A DNA stretch of 64,000 bases from Parus major (taxonomy: Eukaryota; Chordata; Aves; Passeriformes; Paridae), in assembly GCF_001522545.3 (NCBI RefSeq), contig NC_031770.1, forward strand, positions 8,335,321-8,399,320. The letters run 5' to 3'. The translations under genes were made by a program, and so were the position numbers. Below, piece by piece: positions 1 to 11,255 of this stretch. The notes under the pieces are model-generated. The model did no database searches. It saw only the letters and a program-made list of their open reading frames with translations, and was not told the origin of the DNA. The first letter of the stretch is position 1; the number at the start of each line of letters is the position of its first letter.

Positions 1-540
1 TCAAATAATGATGCCATTATCTTTCAGCAGCAAGACTGGATAGCATTAGGTATCTCCATTCATTCAGTACATCAGTCAAACCAGCCAAAGAATATATTAG
101 ATAGAATCACAACTTTATCTGTCCAATACATAATATAGCAACGTAGCACAAGAAGGGCTGCTCAAATTGATTGAATTGGGTTTTCCTACAGAGCTGCTTT
201 GTGTCTAGTGGGAAATATTCTGTATCAAACAATCTACATGAACAGCAGCCGTGGTGTGACTAATCTCAGCAATGCTAATACTGAATAATCTCAGGAAACT
301 TGAACAGGAGGATCAATGTTCCACTCACTTCATATAAATGGCCTATATTATAAAACCCATCAGATAAAGGTTAGCTACTGCTACATTTAGAGCCCCACAT
401 GTATGACACAGGTGGGGTATAGCAAGCACAAACCCTGATCTCACAGGCAAGACCTAAGTGACTAAAAAGTCATCAATAGACATGCCTTAAAAGGAATTAA
501 AAAAAAAATTAAAAGAAAAGCTTCCTTTGTTTCATAGTTA

Positions 541-586
541 TTATAGTCTATATTATTATAGTCTATTTCACTGTTATTAAACAGTG
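541..586. repeat. Short direct repeat next to a 7 bp-arm hairpin
   Basis: The 11-mer ttatagtctat occurs at 541-551 and again at 556-566. It is followed by an inverted repeat with arms cactgtt (569-575) and aacagtg (580-586) around the 4-base loop atta. It lies in AT-rich DNA and probably reflects local slippage. No function is implied. Confidence 0.75.
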
Positions 587-2465
587 ATTTCCATATAAAT
601 TTTTCCATACTGGACTTTTGGTGTCCAACCCTTTAAAAAAGTTAGTCACCTGGGCCAACTGCAGAAGGACAGAGTGTTTGAATATTCCAGGGTGATGGAA
701 GATTGTCAGCATTAGCCTGCAGAGAAAATAAAAACCCTGGAAACAGTACCCAGGGGAGTATGAAATTGGAACTTCTGCTAGGAAAAGCTTTCAGCTGAAG
801 AGAACTTGTTTGAGCTTTCTCTCATGGTGTGTAATAACGTTTGTACAATTTCCCATTCCAGGCTGTAGAAGGCCAGGGCTGGTGGCTTTGATGCAGCTTG
901 GCTTAGGCAGGAGGGAAGATGAGCTCCAAGGGTTGCTCCCCTGGGGGAGATGGGTTTTGGCACAGTGGGAGAAGAGAGTGAGAAGCAGTGACCTGAAGAA
1001 CACGAGTTCAGCTCCCAGCCACCACTTTTTATTCTGCTGTTCTCACTAGTGCTGCCTCTACAGTTTGAGCAGTTAGTGCTAGATCATTTCTGTTCAGGGA
1101 GATCATCTGGTTAGAAAGCCATTTCTTTGGGGGGATTCTTTGGATGTTTTGTTTGTTTCCTATTTTCTTTTTCTCTTTAAGTTCTAAAAGCTATCTGCTA
1201 AATAATTCCTCTTCTGTTCTGCTTCTGAGGTTTTGTGTACTGCCTTTTCCCAACAGCTGTACCAGGACAGTGCTGCAGTGGGGCCTGTCTTTTACTCTGT
1301 TTTTCCCCCTTTTCTATGGTGCTAAAAATCACACTGATAGAACTTTTTGATTTAGACCTTTGTTGTCTCAAAGAAAGAGGAAATTATTTATAATCAGAAG
1401 GAGACAGGTTTTCATCACTGTAGATTGATGCATGTTTTAGAGCATTCACCTTTAAGGTGTCCAGAATACAATCTGCTAGACCCTCTGTGGATTGTAAATT
1501 TCTAGAGTTGGGCCTCTTTTTTCATTTTGTCTGCTGAGAAAAGCTTTATGATCACTATTACATTATCTTGTCTGTAGTACTGTGGACTGGGCCCCTTCTT
1601 CCTATCAGGAAGCCTTTTCTTTACTTTCATACCAATAAAGTGTTTCTTAGACCAGGGTTCATTCCTAATAAGCAACTTGAGAATTTCCCCTGAACTAAGA
1701 AATATTTTTCCCCTCTGTGTGCCCTAAGCTTCAGAATATCAAGGCGCCTACATGCTTTGAATCTAAGACAGAGCTTACAATCTAACAGCTTTTTTATCAC
1801 CTTCCATCAAGCAAAAAAGCCTCCAGGTGGATTAAGCTGTGTGTATAGGAAGCTTACAAGGTAGCAGGTGTCAAGTCCCAGTAAAGGTCATTCCATTAGA
1901 GCTATTCTCTTCTCAGACACAGCTTTCCTTGTGGACTCCTGTAAAACTGCCACTGAGACATTGGTGCACTGCTTTACAGGGCAGGGATGTTGAGCAAAAT
2001 GCTGAAGCATGCACAGCCTATTTGCCCAGGGATTTTAGGCTGGTGTCTAGCTGTAGAAATGTGGCCCAGATAAAATACAGTGGCACTGATAGAGACTGAA
2101 AGCAGGGTAGGAAAAATACCTTCCCATGTTTCTGTTCCAGCCGTCCGAAAAGGTCCAGATTAGCTGGACAGGGTGTTGACAGTATACCATAGAAAAAGTT
2201 GTGAGTTGTTAAAAAGAATTAAAAATCAAAATCCTTGTTGTATTATGATTGAGGGCCTGGAAGAGCTTGAAATATACTTGATGCATCCCATTGTCTATTG
2301 TTACCAGATCAAAGGAGAAAGACTTGCTGTAAAAATGAGTAAAAATCATGTGACAACTCATGCTGCCAGACATTTCAAGGCATGAGCAGACAGCATTCAG
2401 TCAGCACTCTTGGATCATATTTCTGATTGTATCTTCACAAAAAACAAGGATCAGAAACAGAATTT

Positions 2466-2504
2466 CCTTTTCTTCTTTTTTCTTTTTTTTTTTTTTCTTT
2501 TCCC
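2466..2504. repeat. Poly-T / TTTC low-complexity run
   Basis: An almost pure pyrimidine tract with T runs broken by single C bases. It could be a decayed poly-A tail read on the minus strand, but no recognisable element lies on either side, so simple low-complexity DNA is the safer call. Confidence 0.85.
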
Positions 2505-5500
2505 TTCAATGGGAATGATGTAACATGAGGAGCTCCAGCCATACCTGTGCACCTTTCTTGCCCAGACTGCACCGTGCAGCTTTGCCCCTGGCTGTAGGCT
2601 TATGGGGGGGTGAGCAGGAGGTGAAGGGTGGAAGGGGCCAGAATGATAAAACTGCTCTAAGTGACATCTCAGACAGGAAGAGTTTGGAAAGCTTTAGTCA
2701 AACTTGTGCTGTTTCAAAGCACGCTGTATGAAATCTTGCATGCCTATTTAAAAATTAAAGCTGAGGAAGTGACTTGCAGCAGGCAACCTTCCTCCTGAAA
2801 ACTGAACTTATAGAAACCAGACTATACTGTGAGAAAAAGATGGTGGGAAATCTAATCAGATAAGCACAAACAGCAATGAATTCAAAGCCTCAGTGTATCT
2901 GTGAAGGAGAAAACCTTCCAAACCTAACCAGTTCTGTTAAGAACATTGCAAAGGAGTTGTGATTCTGCTGCTTCTGTCTTCACCTCAAATATCTTGAGCA
3001 AATACCAGTTTTCAGCCAGTAAAGAGGAACCACTGATTAACTGACTTGTCAATAAATGTTACTACCAGATGATAATCCACGATGATAAACCATCTGAAAA
3101 TATATTCATAAAAGTTGTGAAGGATCTTAAACTGGAGAGGCTGAACCACTGGGAAGAAAGTGCTAAAGTAATCAATTATATCAGAAGACAAAAAGCAGCA
3201 CAGGCTCTAGCTGACATGTTTTCATGTGGCATATTGGCAGGTTTAATATGGCCAGAAAAGATCCACTTGAGAACTTACTTGGATTTCTGAAAAAGTTTTG
3301 ATCATCAAGAAGCATTACTGCAAGATTTGTAATGGGTTTTTCTGAATGTGAGAGGCTCATTGGTGTGAGTGTTAAGAAGTTTTTGAACATCAGCTCATCC
3401 AACAGCAGTCTGTGTACATGCCCTCAGCCTGCAGCAAGAGTGAGGAACTTTGGATTTCCTATATCCTCCTCACAGAAACAGTGCAACTCTGCTTGGTTTT
3501 GTGGAATGGTATAAAAAAAGATGATTTAAACATTCCTGTTTACTGTTCCATAAAAGCAGGAATCAGAAGTTATGTCAGAAAATAAAAGGTGAATCAGTTG
3601 AAAAGTGTTAAGAGAGTCACTCTGTAGGCAATGGATGTGTAACCTGGTGGAAATTGGTCACATGAATCCTCACAGTTCCCATTTTAGGTCAGCTTTAGAC
3701 ATCTCTGTGCACATTCATATTAGGTGGTGATAAAAATAACCCTGAGAGCAAACAAAACTTTAGGCTTTAGAATATAAACTGTGCTTGAGTAATAAGGTAA
3801 GAGAGGATGGTGCTAGGCCCTACCTGTTCACTGGAGGGTTTCCTTTGTTTAACCACTGGGGATTTTTGTCTTGGCTCCCTGATAGAGGGACCTGTCCAAT
3901 ATGTCAATTCTTGTGGTTTTTCCTTGTGTGACATGGCTATCAGTTGAATCATACATTATATCATGGCTCCATGGTAGACTTCTGCTCTCAGTTACTGACT
4001 TTCAGCAGCTCCACTCCTATTCTTGCTGAATTTTAAAGTCCCTGTTGATTTGGTGGTGCAATTGTTCATGTTTCTTTTAAACATACTCTTCATGTTGATC
4101 CTACTTGGCAAATGGTAGTGAGCTTGTGAGCTTTGAAGGCTGGCTTGAAAACTATGAACATCTGAAGATCTTGTGCCCTTTTTTCACTTTAAATATTTTA
4201 TCTTCCAGCTTGGAATTATTCATTGGATTAACATGTGAACTGCTCCCATTGGAAAGAGGCTGGCTGTGAGGATTTTCCCTGCATTTCTTCTTGAAAGGAG
4301 ACTGCTGATGTTAGGAGCCACTGTTCTTGTAGCATGGCTGGCATTGAGAGAGTGTTTTCTCCAGAGAGAGACTCTTTGGTTGGGAGCAGCTGCTGTTGGC
4401 AAGGCTGGCTGGAAGAGATCTTGTCCCTGGTGGTTTGGGCTGAGTGGAGACCCTGTTGCAGGGAAGTGTTGCTGCTGGAGCAGAGCCAGGGTGGGGTGAG
4501 TGAGCACGGGAGGCTCTTAGCAGGAGAGTTTCTCTCACAAAGAGCCCATCCCCAATATCCTTAACCAGGCAGGGTTTGGGGGGCTGTGGGCTCCCGGTGC
4601 CAGCGGTGCGTCTCCAGGGATGGATCCAATTGCTGGGACTGCAGTAAAGGCTTTGTGTGTCTTTGTGTGTGCTGAGTGTTTGTTTACCTTGTCCAGCCAT
4701 GATTTGTATCACACTTAGAGCCTGTTTGATTTAGCTCAGCCACTGTTGTCATATTTAATATTTTAGTGTGTGTTTCATAAACACAGCGAAACCTGCACAA
4801 CTCTCCGTCTCTTTTAGGCATCCCCTGTCTTTGGGAACAACTTTAAGACATCCCTTAGGTTTCTCTTGTAGATTTGTCTGACCTTTAGTAAAAGATGCCT
4901 TCAGCCAAGCTGCAGAGCTTTGCTGCTCCCTTGGTGAACTTCCTAAGACAGGTTTCAGTCTGTTTCACTAATAATAATTTGGTTTTCTTCTGTGTGAATG
5001 TGCACAGTCTGGCTGGTTTTTTTTATTTTTTCACTTTTGTTCTGGAGCTGATTTTTACTCAGTGATCCTGTTCTATTCTGCACTGGGTTACTCAGCAAAA
5101 ATAATATATTTAGATTATTCTCTTTCACCGATTTCTTTTAAGAGAAATAATATATCTCATGCACAAGGTGGAGTTAGCTTATGCACATACAAAAATGTAT
5201 ACACATACACATTTTCTTTATCATTTTTGGGTCACTGTCAATTATTTCACTTTCCTTTTCTATTTTTTGCTATTTTATATTTCAGTGAGTGTTTCATATT
5301 GTAGTGGATGGTACATGTCTGGGACTTACACATGACTTTACTTCTGGCACAACTAACTCCTCTGGTGTTTAGAAGTAAAAAAGGAGTACATAGAAATTCA
5401 AGATTGGATTTTGTGCTACCAGCCGCTCTTATCTATAGACAGTAAAAGAAAATGCCTTCCTGCAAGTTATCTGCACAGAAGGAAGCTAATATGCTCCTAA

Positions 5501-5791
5501 TTAGATAGGAAGGGAAACCAAGAACATGAAGCTACCTATTCACAGCTAATTTTAGGCTTTTGTTTAGCAGTGCTGACGTAGAGACACGGATGTACCTGCA
5601 GAGGGCCCTGGAGGGTGTGTCAGCTTAAATAATATGATGTACCCTGTGTCAGAGAGCTCCAGGCCTCGGCTGAAGTGGAATTCAGGCTCCCAAACCTCCT
5701 GGAAACACTGCTGAGATTCTGGAGTTGGAGTAGAGCATTTCAGACGACCACACTGAACATCTGTGTTTTAACTATAAGACTGTGCTTGCTC

Positions 5792-6190
5792 TTTTTTTAA
5801 TTTTATTTTTATTTTTATTTTTTTATTTTTTATTTTATGTATGTATGTATTTATTTATTTATTTATAATTTTTATTTTTTATTTTATTTTTAATTGTTAT
5901 TTTTATTTTTATTTTTATTTCTATTTCTATTTTTTATTTATTATTACTATTATTTATTTTAATTTTTATTTTTAATTTTTATTTTATTATTATTATTTTT
6001 GTCTTTATTTTTATTTTTATTTCTATTTTTATTTATCATTATTATTTATTTTCAATTTTTATTTTAAATTTTTTATTTTATTATTATTTATTTTTATTAT
6101 TTATTTTATCTTTATTAATTTTTATTAATTTTAATTTTTTAAATCTTTTATTATTTTATTATTTTTTTATTATTATTATTTTTTAAAATT
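5792..6190. repeat. (TTTTA)n-type low-complexity tract, about 400 bp
   Basis: The tract is built almost only of T and A, with strong T excess on the plus strand, made of TTTTA, TTTA and TTA units plus a short ATGT run near 5840. Rare C and G interruptions recur in order: the ctattt blocks beginning at about 5921 and 6023 are followed by similar unit order, giving a higher-order period near 102 bases. This suggests that a larger block was duplicated after the pentamer array formed. Such tracts are prone to length change and to misassembly. A run this long would strongly disfavour nucleosomes, which is general knowledge and not shown here. Confidence 0.9.
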
Positions 6191-6505
6191 GACCTGGATC
6201 TCCATTGTGTTTAATTTTATTTTTTTAAATTTACCCTTGATACCTGCCCCAGCCAGCTCAGCCTTTGTTGGTTAGAAGGCATCAGTCCTGTTCTGTCAAT
6301 GCAAACTAAACCACTTTTTTTTTTTCACTTTTTTAATCCATGCATGGATTTATTTGGTGATGTTGGAAAAAAGTGCAGCAGGAAGCAAATTGTCAATTAC
6401 TTTACAATCTCTCTTTCAGCTGCATTAAATAAGGGATTATTCAAGAGGCAGGAAAAATGTATGTTTATCATGGTGATGGTTTTAATTCTAAATAATCTAT
6501 GATTT
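6191..6505. other. Unique spacer between AT tract and CR1
   Basis: AT-rich sequence with no recognised gene or repeat apart from a T run near 6317-6327. It ends where the CR1 3' terminus begins. Confidence 0.6.
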
Positions 6506-7087
6506 CAGAATCAAAAAGGTTTGGGTTGGAAGGGACCTTAGAGATCCTCTAGTTCTGAACCCTCTGCCATGAGCAGAGACACCTTCCACTGGCAAAGGTT
6601 TCTCAAAGTCCCATCCAACCTGGCTTTGAACACTTCCAGGCTTGGGGCAACCACAATTTTCTGGACAATCAATGACAGTTCTCACCAACATCACAGTAAA
6701 GAATTTCTTCCAAATATCTAATTCTGTTCTTTCAGTTTAAAGCCATTCCTCCTCGTCCTGTCACTCCATGCCCTTGTCAAAAGTCCTTCACCAGGCTCTT
6801 GGACCCCATTTAGATACTGGAAAACCACAGTGAAGTTTCCTTGCAGCCTTCTCTTCTCCAGGCAGAACACCCCCAGCTCTCTCAGCTCTCTTCACAGCAG
6901 AGGTGCTTCATCCTTCTAATCACCTTCCTGACCTTTGTCCTGGCTCCCTGCAGTAGCTCCACATCCTTCCTGTGCTGGGGTCTCCAGATCTGTATTTCAG
7001 TGGGGTACCACAAGAGCAGAAACACCTCCCTCCACCTTCTGCCCAGGCTGCTGTAGGTGCAGCCCAGGATACAGCTCTCTGGCAAGC
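6506..7087 (-). mobile_element. CR1 non-LTR retrotransposon, 5'-truncated copy
   Basis: The plus strand begins with ggtttgggttggaaggga (about 6520) and continues through phrases typical of the reverse complement of avian CR1 tails: a 'catccaacctggctttgaac' block near 6613, 'agtaaagaatttcttcc' near 6695, 'ccttctcttctccaggc' near 6846 and 'gcagcccaggatacag' near 7058. The element is therefore in minus orientation, with its 3' end at about 6506. The minus-strand frame near 6882-7127 keeps the end of the reverse-transcriptase ORF, including residues LLQGARTKVRKVIRRMKHL, which match the family's usual 'LLQG...RRMxHL' region. Only about 580 bases of a roughly 4.5 kb element remain, so it is a dead 5'-truncated insertion, the usual fate of CR1. 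Small indels and substitutions interrupt the frame. This is the strongest evidence that the genome is avian. Confidence 0.95.
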
Positions 7088-8479
7088 AAAAACTGGGGGA
7101 TTTTGATAACTCCAGAAATATACACATTGATTCTTGACCATCTAATGCTAGTTATGCATTTTATTTTTTTTAAAAAAAGGAAAGAACAAAATTCTCTGGC
7201 AATAACTGCTGTGAGTCACATTATAGCTGCAAATGTGTTTTGTGGCAGGAAAGAAGGAAGTCAGGAGAGAATCTGAGCAGTGGAACTGTCTTGCTGCTTT
7301 GTCTGCAGAGACTCTGCACAACCACTTACCTGGTCCTCCCAATGGCAGGAAAAAAATGGGGCACAGGAAGGGGGAATTGGTTGTGATGTGCATATATACA
7401 TATGAACACTCAGGTATTTCCACATGAATACAACTATGGTGCTTACCAGAGCTGCATATTCTGTCCCAGGCTAGATTAAAAATGAGTTTGCATATATTTT
7501 CTGTCAGAATCATTTCATTTAAAAAAAAAAAAAAAGGCTTAAACATAGGAACAACACACAAAATAAAACAAATCCCTAAGCTTCATGCCCTCCTTTTTTT
7601 CTCCCATTGAAACCAGAAATCTCACTTGTAAATTTATAATCAAGGACAGGTCTTGTTAGTTCACTGGAGCTAGAGATAGAGAACCACTGTATCGTTATTA
7701 TTTGGCTTCAATGTGACATCTGGTGGTGCCCAAATAAAAAAAAATATCTTCAAGTGCACCTCAGAAGGTCTTGCTGTTCACCACATAAAATGATAAAATT
7801 TACTCAGAGTTTTCATCTATTAAAAAACAAGAAACAAGCAAAAGATATTTCTGTTTAACAGACAACCACTGCCCAGATTTGAAAGTAGGGTTGGCCTTGG
7901 ATACCTTCTGCACATCTGTAATCCCAGTGCACAGCACACTGCATAAATTACTTGTGTTTGGCAAGAATGGCATGTGCACAGAGGCTGTGTCTTGGGTCAT
8001 AGGCATGTGCATCCTTCTGCATCCTTTACTGCTTCCTCAGAGCCAGCTGGGCCATAGATTATTTGGATATTATTTGAATCCAAATTCTTGAATATGTTTT
8101 CACACACCAACACACATGTACATGTAACGCACTTGGCCTGAGATTTTCCAAAGCCAGCCCTGAGGCTGGAGCCTAAATAAGCCAGTTTTTGAAAGGCCTG
8201 GTTTTCCAGGGCATGCTGTACATCTCATGACCATCATTCTAGATGGCTGAAGTTCATCTGCTCAATGCTATTGTTTTCTTTTGACAGTAGGACTCTGAAT
8301 CTCACAAAACCCCTGTGTTTTCCTCACAGAAATGAGGACCCAACTAAGTGTTTTGTCATGGTTGGTGACACTGATAAGAAGAAACCTTGCAAAGCATAAT
8401 ATGCTATCAAAAATTACCTTTTTATTCCCCCCTCTAACACATGTTAAATTAGCCAATAAGCCTTGAAGCTGTGCATACC

Positions 8480-8830
8480 TGATGATTAATTTATGCTATT
8501 TTGTGAGTGGTTTTTCTTTGAAAAAAAGCTTCTATCATGCTAGATTTACAACATTGCAGAGTTTCACAATGTTGCAATGCTGTCTTCAATTCAGCCGCTT
8601 CATATTGAAATTTCACACACAATAATTGGCTGACCTTCACAGCTATGGCAGAAACTAATTAAAGCTGTAAGGCTTTGCTAGTTATGCTTTTGTGAAATGT
8701 GAAGTTTGGTGATAATGAAATATGGGGTGCAGATGCTATTGTCTCAGATAGTCTGTGTCCTTGGTTCACACTAATGAAGAACAGCAATTATTAAACAAAA
8801 CGTATTTTCAACCATTAATTATTTGTGTTT
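8480..8830. promoter_or_regulatory. Candidate conserved non-coding element
   Basis: Complex, non-repetitive AT-rich sequence with several homeodomain-like cores (attaatt, aataatt, ctaattaa), C/EBP-like ttgcaat, and an inverted repeat with arms caacattg (8549-8556) and caatgttg (8567-8574). The density of intact transcription-factor-like motifs, and the lack of low-complexity decay, resemble known vertebrate developmental enhancers. This is pattern judgement only: no alignment was possible, and such motifs occur by chance in AT-rich DNA. Confidence 0.3.
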
Positions 8831-9399
8831 TGATAGACTAAATGTCCCAGCAGCAGCTCCTTCTTCTTCACTTCTTCAAAAAGTCATTTAATGTAATTTT
8901 ACAAGCAAATGGGAGAGTCCTGAGGATGCTGCAAGAGACTTTTACTGCATTTGGAGGATTGGCTTTAGACTCATTCTGTGGTGCATTGCACAAGAAACTG
9001 CACCACGAATAAAGGAGTGTTTCAGATGGGGTGATATTAAAGTTTGGGGATTTAATTCCTCTAGATGGAATCTGAGTAACACAATCATTATTTTGTTGTT
9101 AGATTCATAAAGAAGACAGAAATGAGTACATGCTTTTAAGGGTGGATGGAAAAGGGCTACATCCTGCAGTCCATCTTTCTTACCCATTTAAATGTGTCCT
9201 CTGTGATCTCACTTACTTCAGCAGAAGCAGAAGTTGATTTTTAATTATGGTCAATTGGAGAAGATGCTCAGGTGTCCTCTCATTCTCAAGAATGACTGTT
9301 GGGAGAACATGGGGAAAAGGTTTTTGATTTCCCCCACTGAGCTGAAATGTGGACTGTGTGCATGTATCCATATCTTTCTCTTACGTTTGTGTGCTTAGT

Positions 9400-9437
9400 A
9401 CTATAGTTTCATTAATTTACTATAGTTTCATAAATTT
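9400..9437. repeat. 19 bp tandem duplication, two copies
   Basis: Two adjacent 19-base copies (9400-9418 and 9419-9437) begin actatagtttcat and differ at one base near the end. It is a recent small tandem duplication with no apparent coding effect. Confidence 0.85.
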
Positions 9438-9857
9438 AGAACCACTATGGCTTGTGTCTTCCAGTCCCCTCCATTTATTTCTGTTCTTTCTTTTTTCCCC
9501 CTATACCTCCTGCCAGTCCTTCCCTGTGTCATTCCCCACAGTGCTATGTGGGTTTCATGAACAACCATTTCTCCTTTCATCTGCCAGGATGATCTGTTTA
9601 ATGTCAGCTTGGTGTGATCTTGTTCTGCTTGAGGGTTACTGCTCAGATTAGCTGGAGGAAGGACTTCACACTTGTTGGAGATACCCAGTTAGGCCAGCTG
9701 TACCTGTGGCTCCTTCACTTCATGCTCAATTCACCTTTTGGAGGGTGTTGGGTGGGTTCTTGTTGTGTTGTGCTTTGTTTTGTTGTCTCCCTTCTCTAGT
9801 TTATGAAGCTCTGAAGTTTCCATGCCCACTGCAAGCAGCAGAGGTATTTGTACCAAT

Positions 9858-10078
9858 CTGAGGTGGAATATGTGCAGTCTGAGATGCAGAGGNNNNNNNN
9901 NNNNNNNNNNNNNNNNNNNNNNNNNNNNNNNNNNNNNNNNNNNNNNNNNNNNNNNNNNNNNNNNNNNNNNNNNNNNNNNNNNNNNNNNNNNNNNNNNNNN
10001 NNNNNNNNNNNNNNNNNNNNNNNNNNNNNNNNNNNNNNNNNNNNNNNNNNNNCTGAGGTGGAATATGTGCAGTCTGAG
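9858..10078. repeat. Probable minisatellite interrupted by the gap
   Basis: An identical 26-base sequence flanks the gap on both sides, at 9858-9883 and 10053-10078. Each copy starts ctgaggtggaatatgtgcag and is followed by another partial ctgag-g/a-t start, so the likely unit is about 21 bases (from one ctgag to the next). The left side runs on into a variant (gatgcagagg) and the right side into unique DNA. The natural reading is a tandem array whose middle could not be assembled. The alternative, two chance copies of a dispersed repeat, is less likely given exact identity at both edges. Confidence 0.75.
9893..10052. other. Assembly gap (160 N)
   Basis: One run of 160 undetermined bases. The length is not a round placeholder, so it may be an estimate from read pairs. 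Open frames predicted across it are artefacts of translating N. Confidence 0.99.
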
Positions 10079-11213
10079 GTGACAGCTGCCACCAGTGACA
10101 CGTACATGTGACAAGGTGTGCAGCAGCTATGAATGCTAGGGGTCACAGTGCTGAAGGCATTTAAAAAACAGCAATTAAAAAGATTTCAGTGGTAATCCCT
10201 ATGGAATTTCTTAGGAACTGGATGACTCCTTTGACCACCCCATCCTGGCCATCAAGCAACAGAGGTCTTCCATTAGAGTGGTGTTTTGTAGAGACAAATT
10301 ATTTAAATATTTGCTGTTTACTTCAATACTGTTGTTCTTCCCATGTTCTTAACATCTGAAACATCAAGCCTTCAGTGATTAAATATATACATTGATAGTA
10401 AGAGTTTCATAACTGCTGTTAAATACCATTATATTTTTGTCCATTCTTGGAAATACGGTATTGTCCTGCCTGGAAGATGTAATCATATAGAAGAATAATT
10501 CTTTACAGAAACAAGAGTTTCAGAGGATTCTTTTCTATAAGCATTCAACTGTGGGTTTGTAGATAATGGTTTAGGAAAAGAGCATATGTATGTGCTACAT
10601 ACTTATGCATCTTTAATAGATAGTGTTACCTGTACCTCAAAAACAGAGAAGGAAAAATGAGACAGAATAAGAGACTTCTTATTCCTCCTCCCTGGACTGA
10701 TATCCAAGGGTTGCTTCATTTAATTCTGGTATTTTTTTTTGAGTAAGTCTCTCTGAGAGTTTTAGCCCTTTAAATACTTAAATATCTTCAGATCATTAAC
10801 ATACTTCCTCAACTGGGAATTTTGCATTCTCCAAACAAGCCAAACAGCAACTTGTTCAGGATGGTCAATAATGATGTTTACTAGCTTTTCCTGCCCCTGG
10901 AGTGCTCTCCTCCTGGAGTTACTGCCAGAGGGAGTCCAGAAATGGTATCAAATCCAGGTAGATGTGGCCAGCATGGCTCCCAGTGATAAATCCTAGTCTT
11001 TAATGTGTGTGTGTGGCTTTCTTCTTCCTCAGGCAGGGTTTTCTTTATCTAGGCATCACCCAAGGGCTGCCTGGAGAGCAGCCCTGGATGCAGAGGACAT
11101 GTGCCCCTCCAGCCCAGCCTTGACCATGGTGCCTTCTTTCTATTGTCACTGTTGGCCACAGAGGTTTTCACTTGACTTGGCTTCTGTATAGCCATGTAGC
11201 ACCCTATATAAAA

Positions 11214-11255
11214 TATATATAACATTTAACATTATATATATATAACATTTAACAT
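11214..11255. repeat. AT-rich duplication, two 19 bp copies
   Basis: The unit tatatataacatttaacat occurs at 11214-11232 and 11237-11255, separated by an AT dinucleotide stretch. It is a slippage-type duplication. Confidence 0.85.

Larger units (their letters stand above)
1..5791. other. Non-coding DNA, no gene recognised
   Basis: No exon, RNA gene or clear transposon can be supported here. Open frames are short (at most about 133 codons) and occur on both strands in overlapping frames, as expected by chance. A relatively GC-rich pocket lies at about 4230-4640 but lacks the CpG density of a promoter island. The stretch 3069-3520 contains two consecutive modest frames and a phrase near 3270-3300 that faintly recalls LINE reverse-transcriptase text, but it is too weak to call. 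A small hairpin (541-586) and a poly-T run (2466-2504) are listed separately. Confidence 0.7.
7088..9857. other. Non-coding DNA between CR1 and the gap
   Basis: No gene recognised. A poly-A run lies at 7519-7533, next to a minus-strand frame (7148-7561) that is AT-rich and has no domain character. A candidate conserved block (8480-8830) and a 19 bp tandem pair (9400-9437) are listed separately. Confidence 0.7.

Noticed and set aside
3069..3520. Possible old LINE reverse-transcriptase remnant
   Set aside because: Only one short phrase near 3270-3300 recalls such text. No second anchor in the expected order could be found.
9731..10146. Four frames spanning the N run
   Set aside because: Translation through undetermined bases creates artificial open frames.
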